A stretch of 64,000 nucleotides of DNA from positions 17,171,443 to 17,235,442 of the forward strand of contig CM077116.1 of the NCBI GenBank assembly GCA_039619475.1, given 5' to 3'. A program made the position numbers and the translations under genes. Positions within the stretch are counted from its first letter, which is position 1. Each line of letters begins with the position of its first letter. The notes under the pieces are model-generated. The model was given only the letters and a program-made list of their open reading frames with translations. It had not been told where the DNA came from and ran no database searches. Positions 13,701 through 23,780 of this stretch are shown one piece after another. This DNA comes from Icerya purchasi. Its lineage: Eukaryota; Arthropoda; Insecta; Hemiptera; Monophlebidae.

Positions 13701-16700
13701 TAAATCAATAAAAGATATGGACTTCAATCGTTTCGTATTTCACATTAATCAAAAAATTTCACAATTCCTAAAATGGAAAGAATTTTTTATATTAAACGAA
13801 TGTTTTAGCGTAGCTTTAAGTGAAGAAAAGGCTTTAAATATGCAAGAAAATAAAAATTTTGCTAAATATTCGTCGAAAAAATACTGAAAATTTTGTAAAT
13901 TAAATAATCACGATTCTAACGAATGTACCAAGGCAAATAAAATCCTTTATACGGACAATAATCACTTCCATAAATACGATAATAAAATAGAAAATAAACC
14001 TCCTGACAAAGGTTGTAGATATTGCAAACAATTGGGACATAGTATTGAAGAATGCAGGAAAAATTAAAATACAAAAATTAACAAAATCAGCGTACTTTAA
14101 ACTCCTTTCGACTTCCGGTCATGGATACCGATCTGCGAAGTGTCGACGAAATACAGGTATACAAACGATAAATGAAAATATATCCAGCGTAAATAACGCG
14201 ATGTATACTGAATGCATCAAATTTTGCGAAAAATAAAAATTTCGAATTTCTAATCGATACTGGAGCAAATAGATGTATAGTCCAAGCGTCGAGTCTTGAT
14301 GCCTATACTAAATTTTACAACGATGAAGAAATTCTCTTAAATGATATATGTACAAATGCATCCATTGAAACACTAGGCTACACTTTCACTCCTCTAAATT
14401 TTTGAAACATCATATTAACGGTAAAATTTCATATTGTTAATTGTTCGACTAATATTCCGAAAGATGGAATAATCGGAAATGATTTTTTATTAAAAGAAAA
14501 ACGAAAAATAGATAGGAGTACAACAGAGCGTTCGCCGACTAGATTCCAAAGCAATTGTAAGTAAGTAAACAATAAGACGTAAACGACTCAATTTTAAATT
14601 TTAAATTACATTCTTAATGTATTATTATAATATTATTGTATAAAAATATAAGCAAAGAACGAAATAAAATTGTATTATTTAATATAATAAATAATAATAT
14701 AATATAGTACGACCTACTGTTTTATTTTGCTTAAAAAAAATTATGAAAATTTCAGATTTGAACCCCCCTTTGAAAAGCTATGTATATATACGTGCATGAC
14801 TACTATGACACAGACTATTAAAATATACTTTTATAATTACTATCTAATTCACAAATAAATAATTTAAAAAATCACGTTTTAAACAGGATAGTTAATTATA
14901 AAAATAGTAAGATCAACTTACAAATCTAATGGATAGAAGAACAGTATCAAGTAGTTTCCTTCGAAGTCGGATAATTTTATATTTTTAAATTCGGAGTTTA
15001 CTACTGCGACTCCTTTGAACTCGGGAGCTCTTTGTTGAATTTTCGGAGTCATATCGGCTGAAAAGCAAACAGTTTCAATTAAAGTATACTGGACGACTGA
15101 GTAATTGTAACCTTTCGCTTACGATAACTGATAAAAACGTAGAATTACAAAATACTACGACTTATTTAAAGAAATTACATACTTCTTAATTAATTATTTT
15201 AGTTACGTAACTTTATTAGCCTCAGGCAATTGTTTTACTTTTTATCTTTCGTTTGTATGATAACACCACAAAACGATAGTATATATGTACTGATACTATT
15301 TTATATAATATGTTATAATATGTTCTGTTTTATTTCATGAAAAACGTATTAATTAAAACCCATTCTCTGAAATCGCTCAGCTCATAAGATGAATTCTGTG
15401 AAAATGTTTAAAATATTCATTTTTAAATTATCTTGTATTTAGTTCTCGTCGATATCAACATTTTTCCATTAAAAAAAAAAAAAAAAAAAAAATCTGGAAA
15501 AGGAATGAAAGAAGCATAATGTTTCACGAAAGACAATCAAGTTCAAATTTATAGTTAATTTAAACACCACCGGATTTCTGAGCATTGATTGTAGTTAATA
15601 TGTGACGAATCGTTCTAAATTAGTATTGTTAAGTTAATTTATATTTCATAAATACTTGCTGCACCCGTAAAGCTACAAAAAATATTCAACTAATAAATGC
15701 CACACCATTTTGTTAACAGTAGTTGATATTCATATTAGATTATAACAGCAAGAGCGGAACATCTGATAACTCTTAAAGGTGTTAATTCTTAGGAAAAACC
15801 CCACTTTCTTCTTATAGACCATGAAAAATTGGATTTTCTCTTTAGGAGGGTTTGTTTATTTATTTTTTTTCATATAACTGAAATTTAATTTAAAGAAGCG
15901 TAAATACAGTGACCACTCAAATATATTTTTTAAATTTCCGAGTTATTCCCGGTCCAAATCCTCCCGATTTCCCGGTTACTGAAATTGTACAAGTTTACAC
16001 GAACGTTGTAATTGCAAATTAATTATTTAATTTTTTGATGTTGTTTTACTCGCATTTTAAATATTTTACTATTATAACTGCTAACTTAAGGAATTTATGT
16101 TTACTTTATTATTGCAAAAATTAATAATGAAGTTTATAATAGACCGATTTTCCCCTTTTCCATTTAAATAGTTCTGACTAATAAGATTTATTTGACGTCT
16201 AATATTTACATATCTAATCATACGCCCCCACTTCAAAAGTTTTACTGGCGGAGGGTTCAACTCTTCCAAACAACTTAAATCTATAGTAAAGAAATTTTTT
16301 ATGCGTTTCGTTAAAATTTTAACTAAAATTTACTGGAAATAAGTATAAATATTATCATGAAAATAAGCTCGCCGTTATAAAATCTTCCAATCGAATAATT
16401 AGAGGAAAATTGTAAAAGAATTGATTTCTTTATGTTACTATCAATAATGTCTGATAGCCGCAGCATATTTTATACAAATAAAAAAGAACTTTGTAATTTA
16501 TTATTGAGTAAAGTACATTATAAAATGCATTCATTTTTCGCTTCAAATAACTTTTTTTATCAAAACTATCGTTTGGCTTTTCTTACTTTCCCCCCCAATT
16601 TTACAACAAAATTACCAGCTTATTCCCGGTTTTCCGGGTGGGATGGCCACTCCGGTAAACTAGTAATTCGAGATATATAGAAAATCTTGAGAATCCTCGT

Positions 16701-18523
16701 ACATGAAACTATTGAATTATTCATGTGTGTTAAATCAAATCATGTACATAATATAAGGTACTTGCATATATAATTGTTCCCGCACACGCTTAAACTAAAT
16801 TTAAGTGTATATGCCATTAATATGGTAGATTTTATATTATTTAATTACAAAAAATATCAAAGTGGGCTGATAACTAAATAATAATGTTTACTCATATGGT
16901 ATTCATTTTTTTTTTTTTTTTTTAAATATGATTCTATAATAATACCTGAAAACGCAAAAAAAACAACAGAACATACTGTATATAAATATAAAACTAAAAA
17001 CACATGTTCACAACATTAATTTTTTAATAAAAAAATTAAGTTACGAAATACGGTAAATTAAAGAAAAGGAAATATAATACTTTGACGATTTGGATAAAAG
17101 TGTATCACCCACAAATAAATAATGTTATGTAAGTTTCCATTTTAAAATGAACATATTTCAGTTTTGGATTCTTCAAATTTGAACATTAAAACACCGTACG
17201 ACTGTTACATGATAATTTGTACTCAACACCATTGCAACGAAAAACCGCGCCTAAATAACTACAATTGGAGTATTTATATTTTTAAATAAGTGAATTTCAT
17301 TTTTCGCAATAACACTTCTGTAGTTTAAAGCGAAATATACAACAAATTTGTATTTCCTAATTAATTGATTTATAAATTTTTCAAAAATTTAGGTTTCTAC
17401 ATAGACTGTCTCGTGGTAACTGAGACTGTGCTTCGTATAAGAATAAACCACCTACCGGTTAACGACCAAGTAGAATGGATACATAATTCACTGACTACCC
17501 ACAGTACAAATTTTAACATCTTTCGATCATCGAGTGCACCGTTCCAGCGCGCTGAATAAAAGTAGTAAATTTTTATCCTACGAATTTTTTTTTTCAGTCA
17601 TACATTTACAGAAATTTATAGAAATTTACAATTTTACTCGCTATCGGTGTCCATTTCATGAGTTCTACGCACACTTCGTAGCCAGACAATAAACAAGATG
17701 CACTTTTAACTAACTCCGACTTCATTTTGAGGTAAACGTTTTATTGCGACTATTACATGTTTACAAAATTATTTCATCAAGGCTTAAATGTTGTCTTTTG
17801 ACTTTATAGTGTTTATATACATTATTGCATGATGTCTGAATATTTCGTCAGTTTTATACTTTTTTAAAAATGTTAGCTACGTTCTTTAACTTCAAATTTA
17901 TTGTCAATTAGAATGACTCTAATGTAAATTGTGACACAAAACATTTAAAGGATTCCACGTTTATTTCAAAAATTCGATGTAGCATTTTTATGAAAACTAG
18001 TAACCACTAGAAAATAATAAATACGAAAATTTTAGAATTACTGCTTCACGACGGTTAGAATTGTAGGAAAAAAAGTGTATAATTAAAAAAACGCCTATTT
18101 CTTCATAAAAAAAGAAAAAAAGGTCAAAATAGAAAATTCCCATTTTATTGGTCGTTTAAGTAATGAAAAGTTGGATATGATATAACAGTAAAGCAGCATT
18201 TGTGCACGGCTCTCAATGAATTACTACGATACACATTAATTAAAAAATCGCATTAACCTTGAGCATAGGCGGTTCGTTTTAGTTGACCAATAAGGTTATT
18301 AACTGGTCGATAATAGGTTATCTCTGATTAGTTCAATTAACATATTTTATAATCGCAAATGCATAATTCAATCGTTTACATAATGAATTTTAATTATTAT
18401 AAAAGACGAGTTAAAAAATTGTAAATAAATAATTTTAACTGTAACATACTTACAATAATGTCTGCGAACTAAAGAAACCAAAGATGCCGACTTGAAATGC
18501 TGATTTAGCGGACGTGATAGTTT
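1644..18523 (-). CDS. Prdx3: 2-Cys peroxiredoxin, mitochondrial Prx3-like (five internal exons; both ends missing)
   Basis: The encoded enzyme is a thioredoxin-dependent peroxidase that reduces hydrogen peroxide. I joined exons 18523-18454, 15057-14922, 10003-9868, 2974-2849 and 1749-1644 (minus strand). All internal junctions are GT-AG and phase-consistent. The joined protein (about 192 residues) starts with a basic, acid-free segment ending [10 protein letters not shown], which looks like a mitochondrial presequence. Then follow the APEFKG start of the AhpC/TSA fold, the FYPLDF strand, the peroxidatic-cysteine motif TFVCPTE (Cys about residue 73), THLAW, the GGLG motif linked in this family to sensitivity to over-oxidation, GLFIIDP and [11 protein letters not shown]. 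The C-terminal exon with the resolving cysteine is expected beyond the left edge, and the start exon right of 18523. Cytosolic Prx1/2 is the alternative; the basic leader favours Prx3. The introns are large and filled with transposons. Confidence 0.93.
2849..2974 (-). CDS. Prdx3: Peroxiredoxin exon with GGLG motif
   Basis: The exon is exactly 42 codons, phase 0 at both ends. The acceptor reads CTGTAG and the donor GTAAGT. It begins [14 protein letters not shown] and ends GLFIIDPK. The loop [13 protein letters not shown] is one or two residues shorter than in many homologs, with no frame break. Confidence 0.93.
3403..3914 (+). repeat. Left inverted arm of the 3403-8063 transposon
   Basis: This arm aligns in reverse orientation with 7679-8063. 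It is about 130 bp longer because it carries an extra block near 3480-3600. That block contains a copy of the element's own end joined head to head (GGAGCTGGCGAAACACA followed by GCCCGCCCATG), as if a terminal piece had been duplicated inside the arm. Confidence 0.85.
4500..5340 (-). pseudogene. piggyBac-type transposase relic, C-terminal half
   Basis: Read on the minus strand in several frames, the segment gives piggyBac landmarks in the right order: [13 protein letters not shown], a [17 protein letters not shown] stretch, then [21 protein letters not shown], a SLKW-RK helix region, and lastly a cysteine-rich tail (RCSQNG ... [11 protein letters not shown]) like the C-terminal zinc finger of this family. 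At least two frameshifts separate the blocks. The N-terminal part with the first catalytic aspartates is not visible. It is inactive. It lies inside the 3403-8063 long-inverted-repeat element. Confidence 0.78.
7679..8063 (-). repeat. Right inverted arm of the 3403-8063 transposon
   Basis: This is the inverted partner of 3403-3914. It shares the CCATTTTGAGTTGGG end block, the CTACTTGTTTTTGTTT block and the inner TGTAATGAAATTTAACC block. Differences are mostly single substitutions, so the two arms have diverged since insertion. Confidence 0.85.
8509..8888 (-). mobile_element. tRNA-derived SINE
   Basis: On the minus strand the element starts with a tRNA-like head (8888-8816) and continues into an unrelated body of about 300 bp that ends in a short GAA-type tail (GAAGAAGAAGACCC) near 8509. 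A tRNA head carrying the internal pol III promoter, a body and a simple-sequence tail is the standard SINE layout. I could not identify target-site duplications by eye, so the exact ends are uncertain. Confidence 0.75.
8816..8888 (-). tRNA. tRNA-like head of the SINE (not a functional tRNA gene)
   Basis: The 73-nt segment has a perfect 7-bp acceptor pairing (TCGTCGC with GCGACGA), a D-arm/A-box stretch TAGCCTAGTTGCTAGAGCG and a B box GGTTCGATCCC. The anticodon stem does not pair properly (only about three to four of five pairs) and the T stem has a mismatch at its base. I therefore read it as a SINE promoter head and assign no amino acid. Confidence 0.65.
9868..10003 (-). CDS. Prdx3: Peroxiredoxin exon with the peroxidatic cysteine
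   Basis: The exon is 136 bp: one base completing Phe, then 45 codons. The acceptor reads TTTTCATAG and the donor GTAATA. It encodes [14 protein letters not shown] and ends [11 protein letters not shown], the signature of typical 2-Cys peroxiredoxins. It contains an additional cysteine in [13 protein letters not shown] where mitochondrial family members usually have valine; cytosolic members often have a nearby cysteine. Confidence 0.95.
10830..12440 (+). pseudogene. hAT-superfamily transposase relic (THAP12/ZMYM1-like)
   Basis: Plus-strand blocks follow the order of the DUF4371/hAT transposase family: [20 protein letters not shown] and [10 protein letters not shown] (11015-11278), FFTILADET near 11345 (the first catalytic Asp region), REDFLEF-like and [26 protein letters not shown] (11497-11703), an ETR-type block near 11830, then [20 protein letters not shown] and [11 protein letters not shown] (12005-12451). 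Several in-frame stops and frameshifts break it. The usual GxDGA core reads DFVGA, so a catalytic aspartate has been lost. No terminal inverted repeats were found. Confidence 0.82.
13260..14515 (+). pseudogene. Gypsy-type LTR retrotransposon relic: gag plus aspartic protease
   Basis: Plus-strand reading gives a gag-like segment (13300-13890, including [17 protein letters not shown] and [18 protein letters not shown]). Two CCHC zinc knuckles follow: the first at about 13884-13925 has its first cysteine codon turned into TGA, and the second ([14 protein letters not shown]) is intact near 14015-14055. A retroviral-type aspartic protease comes next with [12 protein letters not shown] (about 14253) and [10 protein letters not shown] (about 14469). 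Stops and frameshifts occur throughout. Reverse transcriptase, integrase and clear LTRs are absent. It is a dead, truncated copy. Confidence 0.8.
14922..15057 (-). CDS. Prdx3: Peroxiredoxin exon encoding the start of the AhpC/TSA fold
   Basis: The exon is 136 bp: two bases completing Ser, 44 codons and two bases of Phe. The acceptor is TTTTCAG and the donor GTAAGT. It encodes [20 protein letters not shown] and later [17 protein letters not shown]. Joining to the next exon restores PLDFTFVCPTE exactly, which confirms the phase. Confidence 0.95.
15058..18453 (-). other. Peroxiredoxin intron; one repeat copy, otherwise AT-rich
   Basis: The intron is 3.4 kb. It contains a 20-base A run near 15471-15491, the AGTGGCCACT-family repeat at 15911-16662 and a T run near 16904-16923. 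I see no coding signal or RNA gene in the rest. Confidence 0.75.
15911..16662 (+). mobile_element. Copy A of a roughly 0.75-0.85 kb interspersed repeat with AGTGGCCACT-type ends
   Basis: The left end reads CAGTGACCACTC and the right end GGATGGCCACTCCG, so the termini are inverted and close to the palindrome AGTGGCCACT. The body carries CCCGGT/ACCGGG-type blocks next to each end. The whole unit aligns in reverse with 40346-41192, sharing for example TTAACGAAACGCATAAA and TATTAGACGTCAAAT. A decayed copy lies near 50640-50940. The flank GTAAA appears on both sides but is too short to prove a target duplication. It is probably a non-autonomous DNA transposon. Confidence 0.7.
18454..18523 (-). CDS. 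Prdx3: Peroxiredoxin leader exon (mitochondrial presequence)
   Basis: The exon is 70 bp: 23 codons plus one base. The acceptor CTACTTTCAG and donor GTAAGT are both strong. It encodes [20 protein letters not shown] and then RHY plus one base, rich in Ser, Leu, Arg and Lys without acidic residues, as expected of a matrix-targeting peptide. The split codon joins perfectly to the next exon (RRHYSDMTPK). An ATG at 18586 is in frame upstream, but its sequence is AT-rich intron and crosses the acceptor; a separate upstream start exon is more likely. Confidence 0.8.
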
Positions 18524-20269
18524 CTGAAAGTAGATAACAAAAATTATGTATTGAAATAATATTCCGAATAGAAAGATAATTTTCAACAGGAAATAAACGT
18601 ACGCAAACGTCTCTCTTACACATTTAATAATTTTATTTTCAGATTATCTAGAATTCATGTGTCACAACAACCTATATTAAATGCAATTAGCAGTTTTCTA
18701 GTTCCTAGCGTTACATAATTTGCATAGTTCGTCTATAGAAGTATGTTTTAGTGCTGACGCTTTATTTTAAGTTGCAAATTTTTTTAGCATCTAATTGTTA
18801 ATGTTCATTCCCCAGTCCATGTTGAACATTAAACAAATTCTATGTCATATTTCTAATGAAATAGAAATTAATTATTGCGACCAAAATTTTAATACGCAGA
18901 TAAAAAATTATTGTTTCAATTGACGGCATAAAATTTGATTTCCAAAGATTTTTGCAGATAAATCTGTCAAAATAAAAAAATAATCGCCCCTTAATTCTTT
19001 TTTTATGGTAAAATGAAGTTTGTGCAAATGGAATAGATGTAACGTTATTCTTCGTTTTATTTATGTTGTGTTAACATGACATGTTAAATGCTTTTTGTAA
19101 ATGCAATATTAATGAAAGCCTGTTGTAAAATGAATACAAAGACTAACAATGCTGTTTAGTTTCATTAATAAAACCAAGTACCAAAAACTAAATTACATTT
19201 TATTTCTTCTATATTAATTTTCTATATTAGCAAAAAAAATTATACTCGAAAATAAAACGGCCTTTCTCGTGCACAGTATCGTATTTTAAGAACATTTCAT
19301 TGTACTTTAATTAGTTCGTGTTTATACCACTTTTAAGAAATTATTGTAACAGATCAATTAATATAACTTGCGATGTATGTTTTAGGTATTATCCGACAAT
19401 ACTGAAACAATATTTATTTTTAATTATAGGCGAACAATTATTTTGGAGAGTAATATTGCATTAATGATAAAATAAAAAAATTTCAACATATATTTCCAAT
19501 GTGAAGAAATAAATAATAATTTATATTTGACCTAGCTCCTTACCTATCGATATTTCAATTGATGCTACCCATACATTTAAAAAAATTATATAAAAAAAAA
19601 AAAAATTGATTGGACCAAATTTATTAAACATATAAGGAAAATATTGTAAAATAAAGAAAATTCTACTAGTAATTATACAATTTAACGCATTGTATAGTGT
19701 GGTAAGTATATAAAACTACAATGAACAATAAAGCATTTACATTTAGGATCAAAAATCATTGAAATTGCCGCGAATATTGCACTTGGATTATGATTTACAT
19801 CTATTTTACAGAAAACTAATAATTCAGATATCAAATATCAAATATTTGTATTATAAAATTCCACACGTGCGCAAAAAAGCGTGAGCAGTGGAGTACAATA
19901 GAGAAGATAATATTATAAAAAGAAGGTTTTACATAAACTTTCAAACTTGAAATTATAATATTCTTTGGTACATTTAAATACAATAAACCTATCAAATAAA
20001 AAGAAACAAATTGCATATAAACAAATGAAAATAACTTTAAAAAGATTAAGTATGCACAGCCACATATACAACCCATTCATTGAATCCTCACATTTTACAT
20101 TTCGTACATACATTCAGCCACAATAACATCCCATCATATATACATTCATACCAAAAGTCGCGGAAGTATTTTAAGCACACACACACACACATCCACACAT
20201 ACTGCAACAAGTAAAGTAAGTATTGGAACAGTTAATTTTTCCCATTTTTATTTATTATTTTTATTTTTT
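18524..20269. other. AT-rich stretch without recognised genes
   Basis: The stretch is probably still peroxiredoxin intron 1 or its upstream region. I see short low-complexity runs, including a CA microsatellite at about 20177-20190. Small open frames near 19831-20113 are AT-rich and resemble no family I know. Confidence 0.6.
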
Positions 20270-21570
20270 TTTCCTATTTATAAATCCATTTATTTATTTA
20301 TAAAGTACTAGAACATAAGTATAAGGTCAATAATTTACGCCTGTGTTTGGGATTATTTAGTAAAGTTTTTACATCTGTCGGTAAAGACTTATACATAACA
20401 GCTCCAGCATACTATATTTAAATTTTTGTATGAAATTTATATCTGGGAATCTGGGCGTAATAATCTTTAGCAGACCTAGTTGAACCAGATTTGAAAGCAG
20501 TCTTAAATTTGCTCCTATTTGCAATCACGTACATAAGTAATTGTAATTTATATATATCACTTAACTTCAGTAACGGAATAAGTGAAGTATTTTTCATACC
20601 GTGATTTGTAATTTGTAGAACTGCCTCCTATAGAGTTTTTAAGGGTTTTAAAAGACATTTAGCAGCATCCCCCCAAAAATGATACCGTATGAAATAACCG
20701 ATTGATATAACGCAAAGTAAATTCTACGTAAATGATAGGGCGGAAAATATTGCGATAAATAATAAAATAAAAAATTTAATTTCCTTATTTTACCAATGAT
20801 AAATGACGGGTGCAAAACCCAACTTAACTTACTGTCAAATTTTATACTTAAATATTTAATATCCAACACTCTATCAATTTCCAGGTTACTTGCAATTTTG
20901 AAATTTATACTTTCACTGGACAAGTAATTATGAGAACTATATAACATATATTTAGTCTTTGATAAATTTACAATTAATCTATTACAGTTTAACCAATCAA
21001 TTACAGAATCAATTCCCGATTGAGCAAGATTTTGAAGGATATCTGGATAACGGAAATTAATTAATAAAACTGTATCATCGGCATATACTATTAATTTACT
21101 TGGGACGTTCAGATTGCATAATTCATTTATATAAATCAAAAATAGGAAAGGACCCAAAATGCTTCCTTGCGACACTCCAAAGTTCTGAACCATTACTTTA
21201 TTACTGTATACATTGTTAATTTTAGTAACGTATCTCCTGATTTTAACTAATTTAATATAAACCCTCGAAAACCTGCATTTTTCAATTTAAGAATTAACAA
21301 TTCATGATTTATGGTATCAAATGTCTTTTTTATGAAGATATTTTTATATCAGCAGTAACAAATTTAATTAACTCCTTTATAAAAACAGCAATTCCTCCAG
21401 AACACTTAATTTCCCTGCACTGAAATACAGACTTGACCCAGTAATGGAATATCGTTTATTTTCATCATTACAGATCCAAATTTCTATTAAAACTATAATG
21501 TCGTAAAATTTAGTTGCACCGTTTAGGAAAATTAGAAACTCTTCAAAATGCTTTCTCAAACTACGTACAT
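20270..21570 (-). pseudogene. Jockey/CR1-like LINE relic (endonuclease start plus second half of reverse transcriptase)
   Basis: On the minus strand it begins with an endonuclease-domain fragment (NVRSLRKHFEEFLIF and YDIIVLIEIWI, 21570-21440). After a deletion it resumes inside the RT domain with KKTFDTINHELLILKLKNA in broken frame. An open segment follows at 21193-20648 with FGVSQGSILGPFLFLIYIN, the YADDT catalytic motif (the two RT aspartates are present) and a thumb region. Downstream frames give the usual LINE C-terminal block up to about 20330. The 5' end is cut by the piggyBac element inserted at the TTAA at 21571. Confidence 0.87.
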
Positions 21571-23262
21571 TTAACCCTTGTGTTCGCACCCGGGTACCCA
21601 TACGGTGCATTTTTGAATGTAACTTGTTCAAAAGTAGGAATTTCGGCAAACACCTCCGGATCGTCGTTATTTAACTCAATTGTAAGCGGGTAATTTGTTT
21701 GGAATAAAAAAATAACGAAAATTACTAAGAAAAAATCGAATGTAAAGTATAGATACATCACGGATGCACCCGGGTACCCGGGTACCCACCTCAAAAAACA
21801 CAACTTTTTGACTGGATTATTGATTTGGGATAGTTTTATTTAATTTTTATACATCGAATGTGTTTTGGGATGGTACGGAATACAAAAAAAAGTGTGGAAA
21901 ATTAATTAGCCCCTGCATTTATGACATTTCTCAAAGATTGTAGCATGTTCATTGCAGACGGGTTTGTTGAAATCGCAGCATGCTTTTCGTGTTTTTCTTC
22001 TTCTCATTATTGTTGCTTTGCAGCAAATATGACAGGAGCCAGTGACTTTGATCCTCCCTGACTTATCTCGTTCATTAGCAGGATCTGGAACGATTTCAAC
22101 GGGGTTTAATGCCGGCCCGATCACACTTTCAATGGCGATTTTTGTGCTGTAATTTTGCGACCGATTCTCAATTTCTGGTTTTGCGAGTTCTTCACTCAAT
22201 TGGCGCATGAATAGTCGTCTTTGGTTTGTTCTCCTCGGAAGCATCTTGTCGTTTTCGTAATAAATCAAATAGGACGCAAGTGAACTAATATTCAGCATGT
22301 TGAAAAACATAGCTATCGGCCATCTCAGAGTACGGCGTTGTGTAATGTATCGAGTGCACATTTGATCCTTGGTATCAACGCCAGCTTTATACTTATTGTA
22401 GTATGTTACAATGTGAGGTTTTTTACTGTCATCATTTACAGCAGTGTCAGAATGAATAGTCGACAATATAATTACAGCTTTATTTTTCTTTTGCACGTAT
22501 GAGCACATTGTTACCCTCTCATTAAAAGCAAATTCAGTAGAGTATACTTATCTCGACATATGTGGAGGCATCACACTTGGAACATAAGATTTATTTGGTC
22601 CCAAAGTGTCAACGATAGTTAAATTCCATGAAAGCATTTGTTTAACAAGGGGTAACGTTTTAAAAAAATTATCCATGGTAATATTTCTACCACTGCCTCG
22701 ATATAGAGCTGCTTGCTCTTTTACGACTCGTTCTCCTTGATACGTAAATGATACCGCGCAATGGATAAGCATTTTCAGCATCACAAATCCACCAAATCTG
22801 AATGCCATATTTAGCCGGCTTAGAAGGAATATACTGTGTAAATTTTGTGCGACCATGGAAAGAATAAAGTTGTTCATCAATTGTTACATGCTCAGTCAGC
22901 TTGTACAGCTGAGATAAATTTGCGTTCAGCACTGTCCAAAGATCACGGATTGCAGCTGCTTTGTACTTTTTGCCTCACTTTCACTGCTTTCAGTTTCTCC
23001 CTCTTGGTCAGTATTCTCGTCTTCTTCGTTGGATTCATTGCTATCAGAAGCGGGATGCTCGTTTAAAACTTCATGTGGTAACCAATCATCGTCTTCACTG
23101 TCAGATTGCACATCGGAATCTATATTGCTTTCTTCTAATATCGTTTTCAAATAAGCCTGGATAAACGAAGGATGATTCACGATAGAAGGGGACAGGAGTA
23201 TAAACATAATTATAAGGAGGAAGTGTAGTGAAGCAAAAAGCTCCTAGTGTGAACATAAATGC
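21571..23262 (-). mobile_element. piggyBac element, internally deleted
   Basis: The left end is TTAA (21571-21574) followed by CCCTTGTGTTCGCACCC, the classic TTAA plus CCC start of a piggyBac terminus. A subterminal repeat of the same GCACCCGGGTACCC motif lies at about 21765-21788. The right end near 23247-23258 (GTGTGAACATAA) still resembles the inverse of the terminus, differing mainly by transitions; its TTAA is lost and a LINE fragment abuts it. The coding part on the minus strand is described separately. It inserted into the LINE whose endonuclease ends at 21570. Confidence 0.85.
21906..23207 (-). pseudogene. piggyBac transposase pseudogene
   Basis: The minus-strand order is: an acidic N-terminus (23207-22926, ILEESNIDSDVQSDSEDDDW, many Glu/Asp); then, after a deletion of the middle of the protein, HVTIDEQLYSFHGRTKFTQY and IPSKPAKYGIQIWWICDAEN (22932-22687); a shifted frame with GSGRNITMDNFFKTLPLV (22740 area); and finally VTYYNKYKAGVDTKDQMCTR through a cysteine-rich C-terminal finger CHICC ... 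CNEH ... CHKCRG ending at 21906. The VDTKDQ aspartate of the catalytic set is present, but the deletion and frameshifts make it inactive. The C-terminal half is well preserved, so decay is moderate. Confidence 0.88.
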
Positions 23263-23780
23263 TTGCAGATCCAGCAACTAGAAGAAGAAGGGAAAATTTG
23301 GGAATTTCATACAGACGCTAAACATATGAAAATAAATCAGAAAGTTCAAAGATCTAGTATAACGAGAATTGAAGATAAACAGGGAGGACTTCACAGCAAC
23401 ATCGAAAAAGTTAATAAAATATGGATGAAATATATTCGGGAGTTATACGAGGACAATAACAGACCAGATAATATAACAATACCTGGAATAAACAGGGAAT
23501 CACTAGATATTAGCTTGGAAGAATTAGAGGCTGCAATAGCAAAATCAAAACAAGGAAAAGCAGTGGGAATCGATGGAATTCTTATAGATATCTTAAAACA
23601 TATATCATTGGATAGTAAAAAAGTATTACCCAAAATTCTTAACATGTACAGAACTGGCTGCATACCTGGTGAATGGAGTATATCCATGTGCATACCCACA
23701 CCAAAGAAAGTCATCTCAAAAAGACGCACGGATTTTAGGATTATAAGTCTGATGAGTGACACATTGAAACTACTGTTGTC
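23263..23780 (+). pseudogene. RTE/R2-like LINE reverse transcriptase fragment
   Basis: The open plus-strand frame encodes the linker and RT fingers of an insect LINE: KVNKIWMKYIRELYED, EELEAAIAKSKQGKAVGIDG, ILNMYRTGCIPGEWSISMCI and the block FRIISLMSDTLKLLL, where the family usually reads YRTISLMSH. No start codon is present and the fragment is cut on both sides. It is the same type of LINE as 27180-28845. Confidence 0.82.

Larger units (their letters stand above)
10004..14921 (-). other. Peroxiredoxin intron with two decayed transposons and simple repeats
   Basis: This intron is 4.9 kb. It carries the hAT relic 10830-12440 and the Gypsy-type relic 13260-14515. It also has a TA microsatellite at about 10606-10628, a run of 12 G at 10701-10712 and TTA-rich sequence at about 12710-12780. 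Bases 14516-14921 are AT-rich with nothing I can name. Confidence 0.8.

Noticed and set aside
18368..18586. 72-codon frame with an ATG at 18586 as the peroxiredoxin start
   Set aside because: The upstream part is AT-rich hydrophobic intron sequence across a strong CTACTTTCAG acceptor, and the downstream part reads through the GTAAGT donor.
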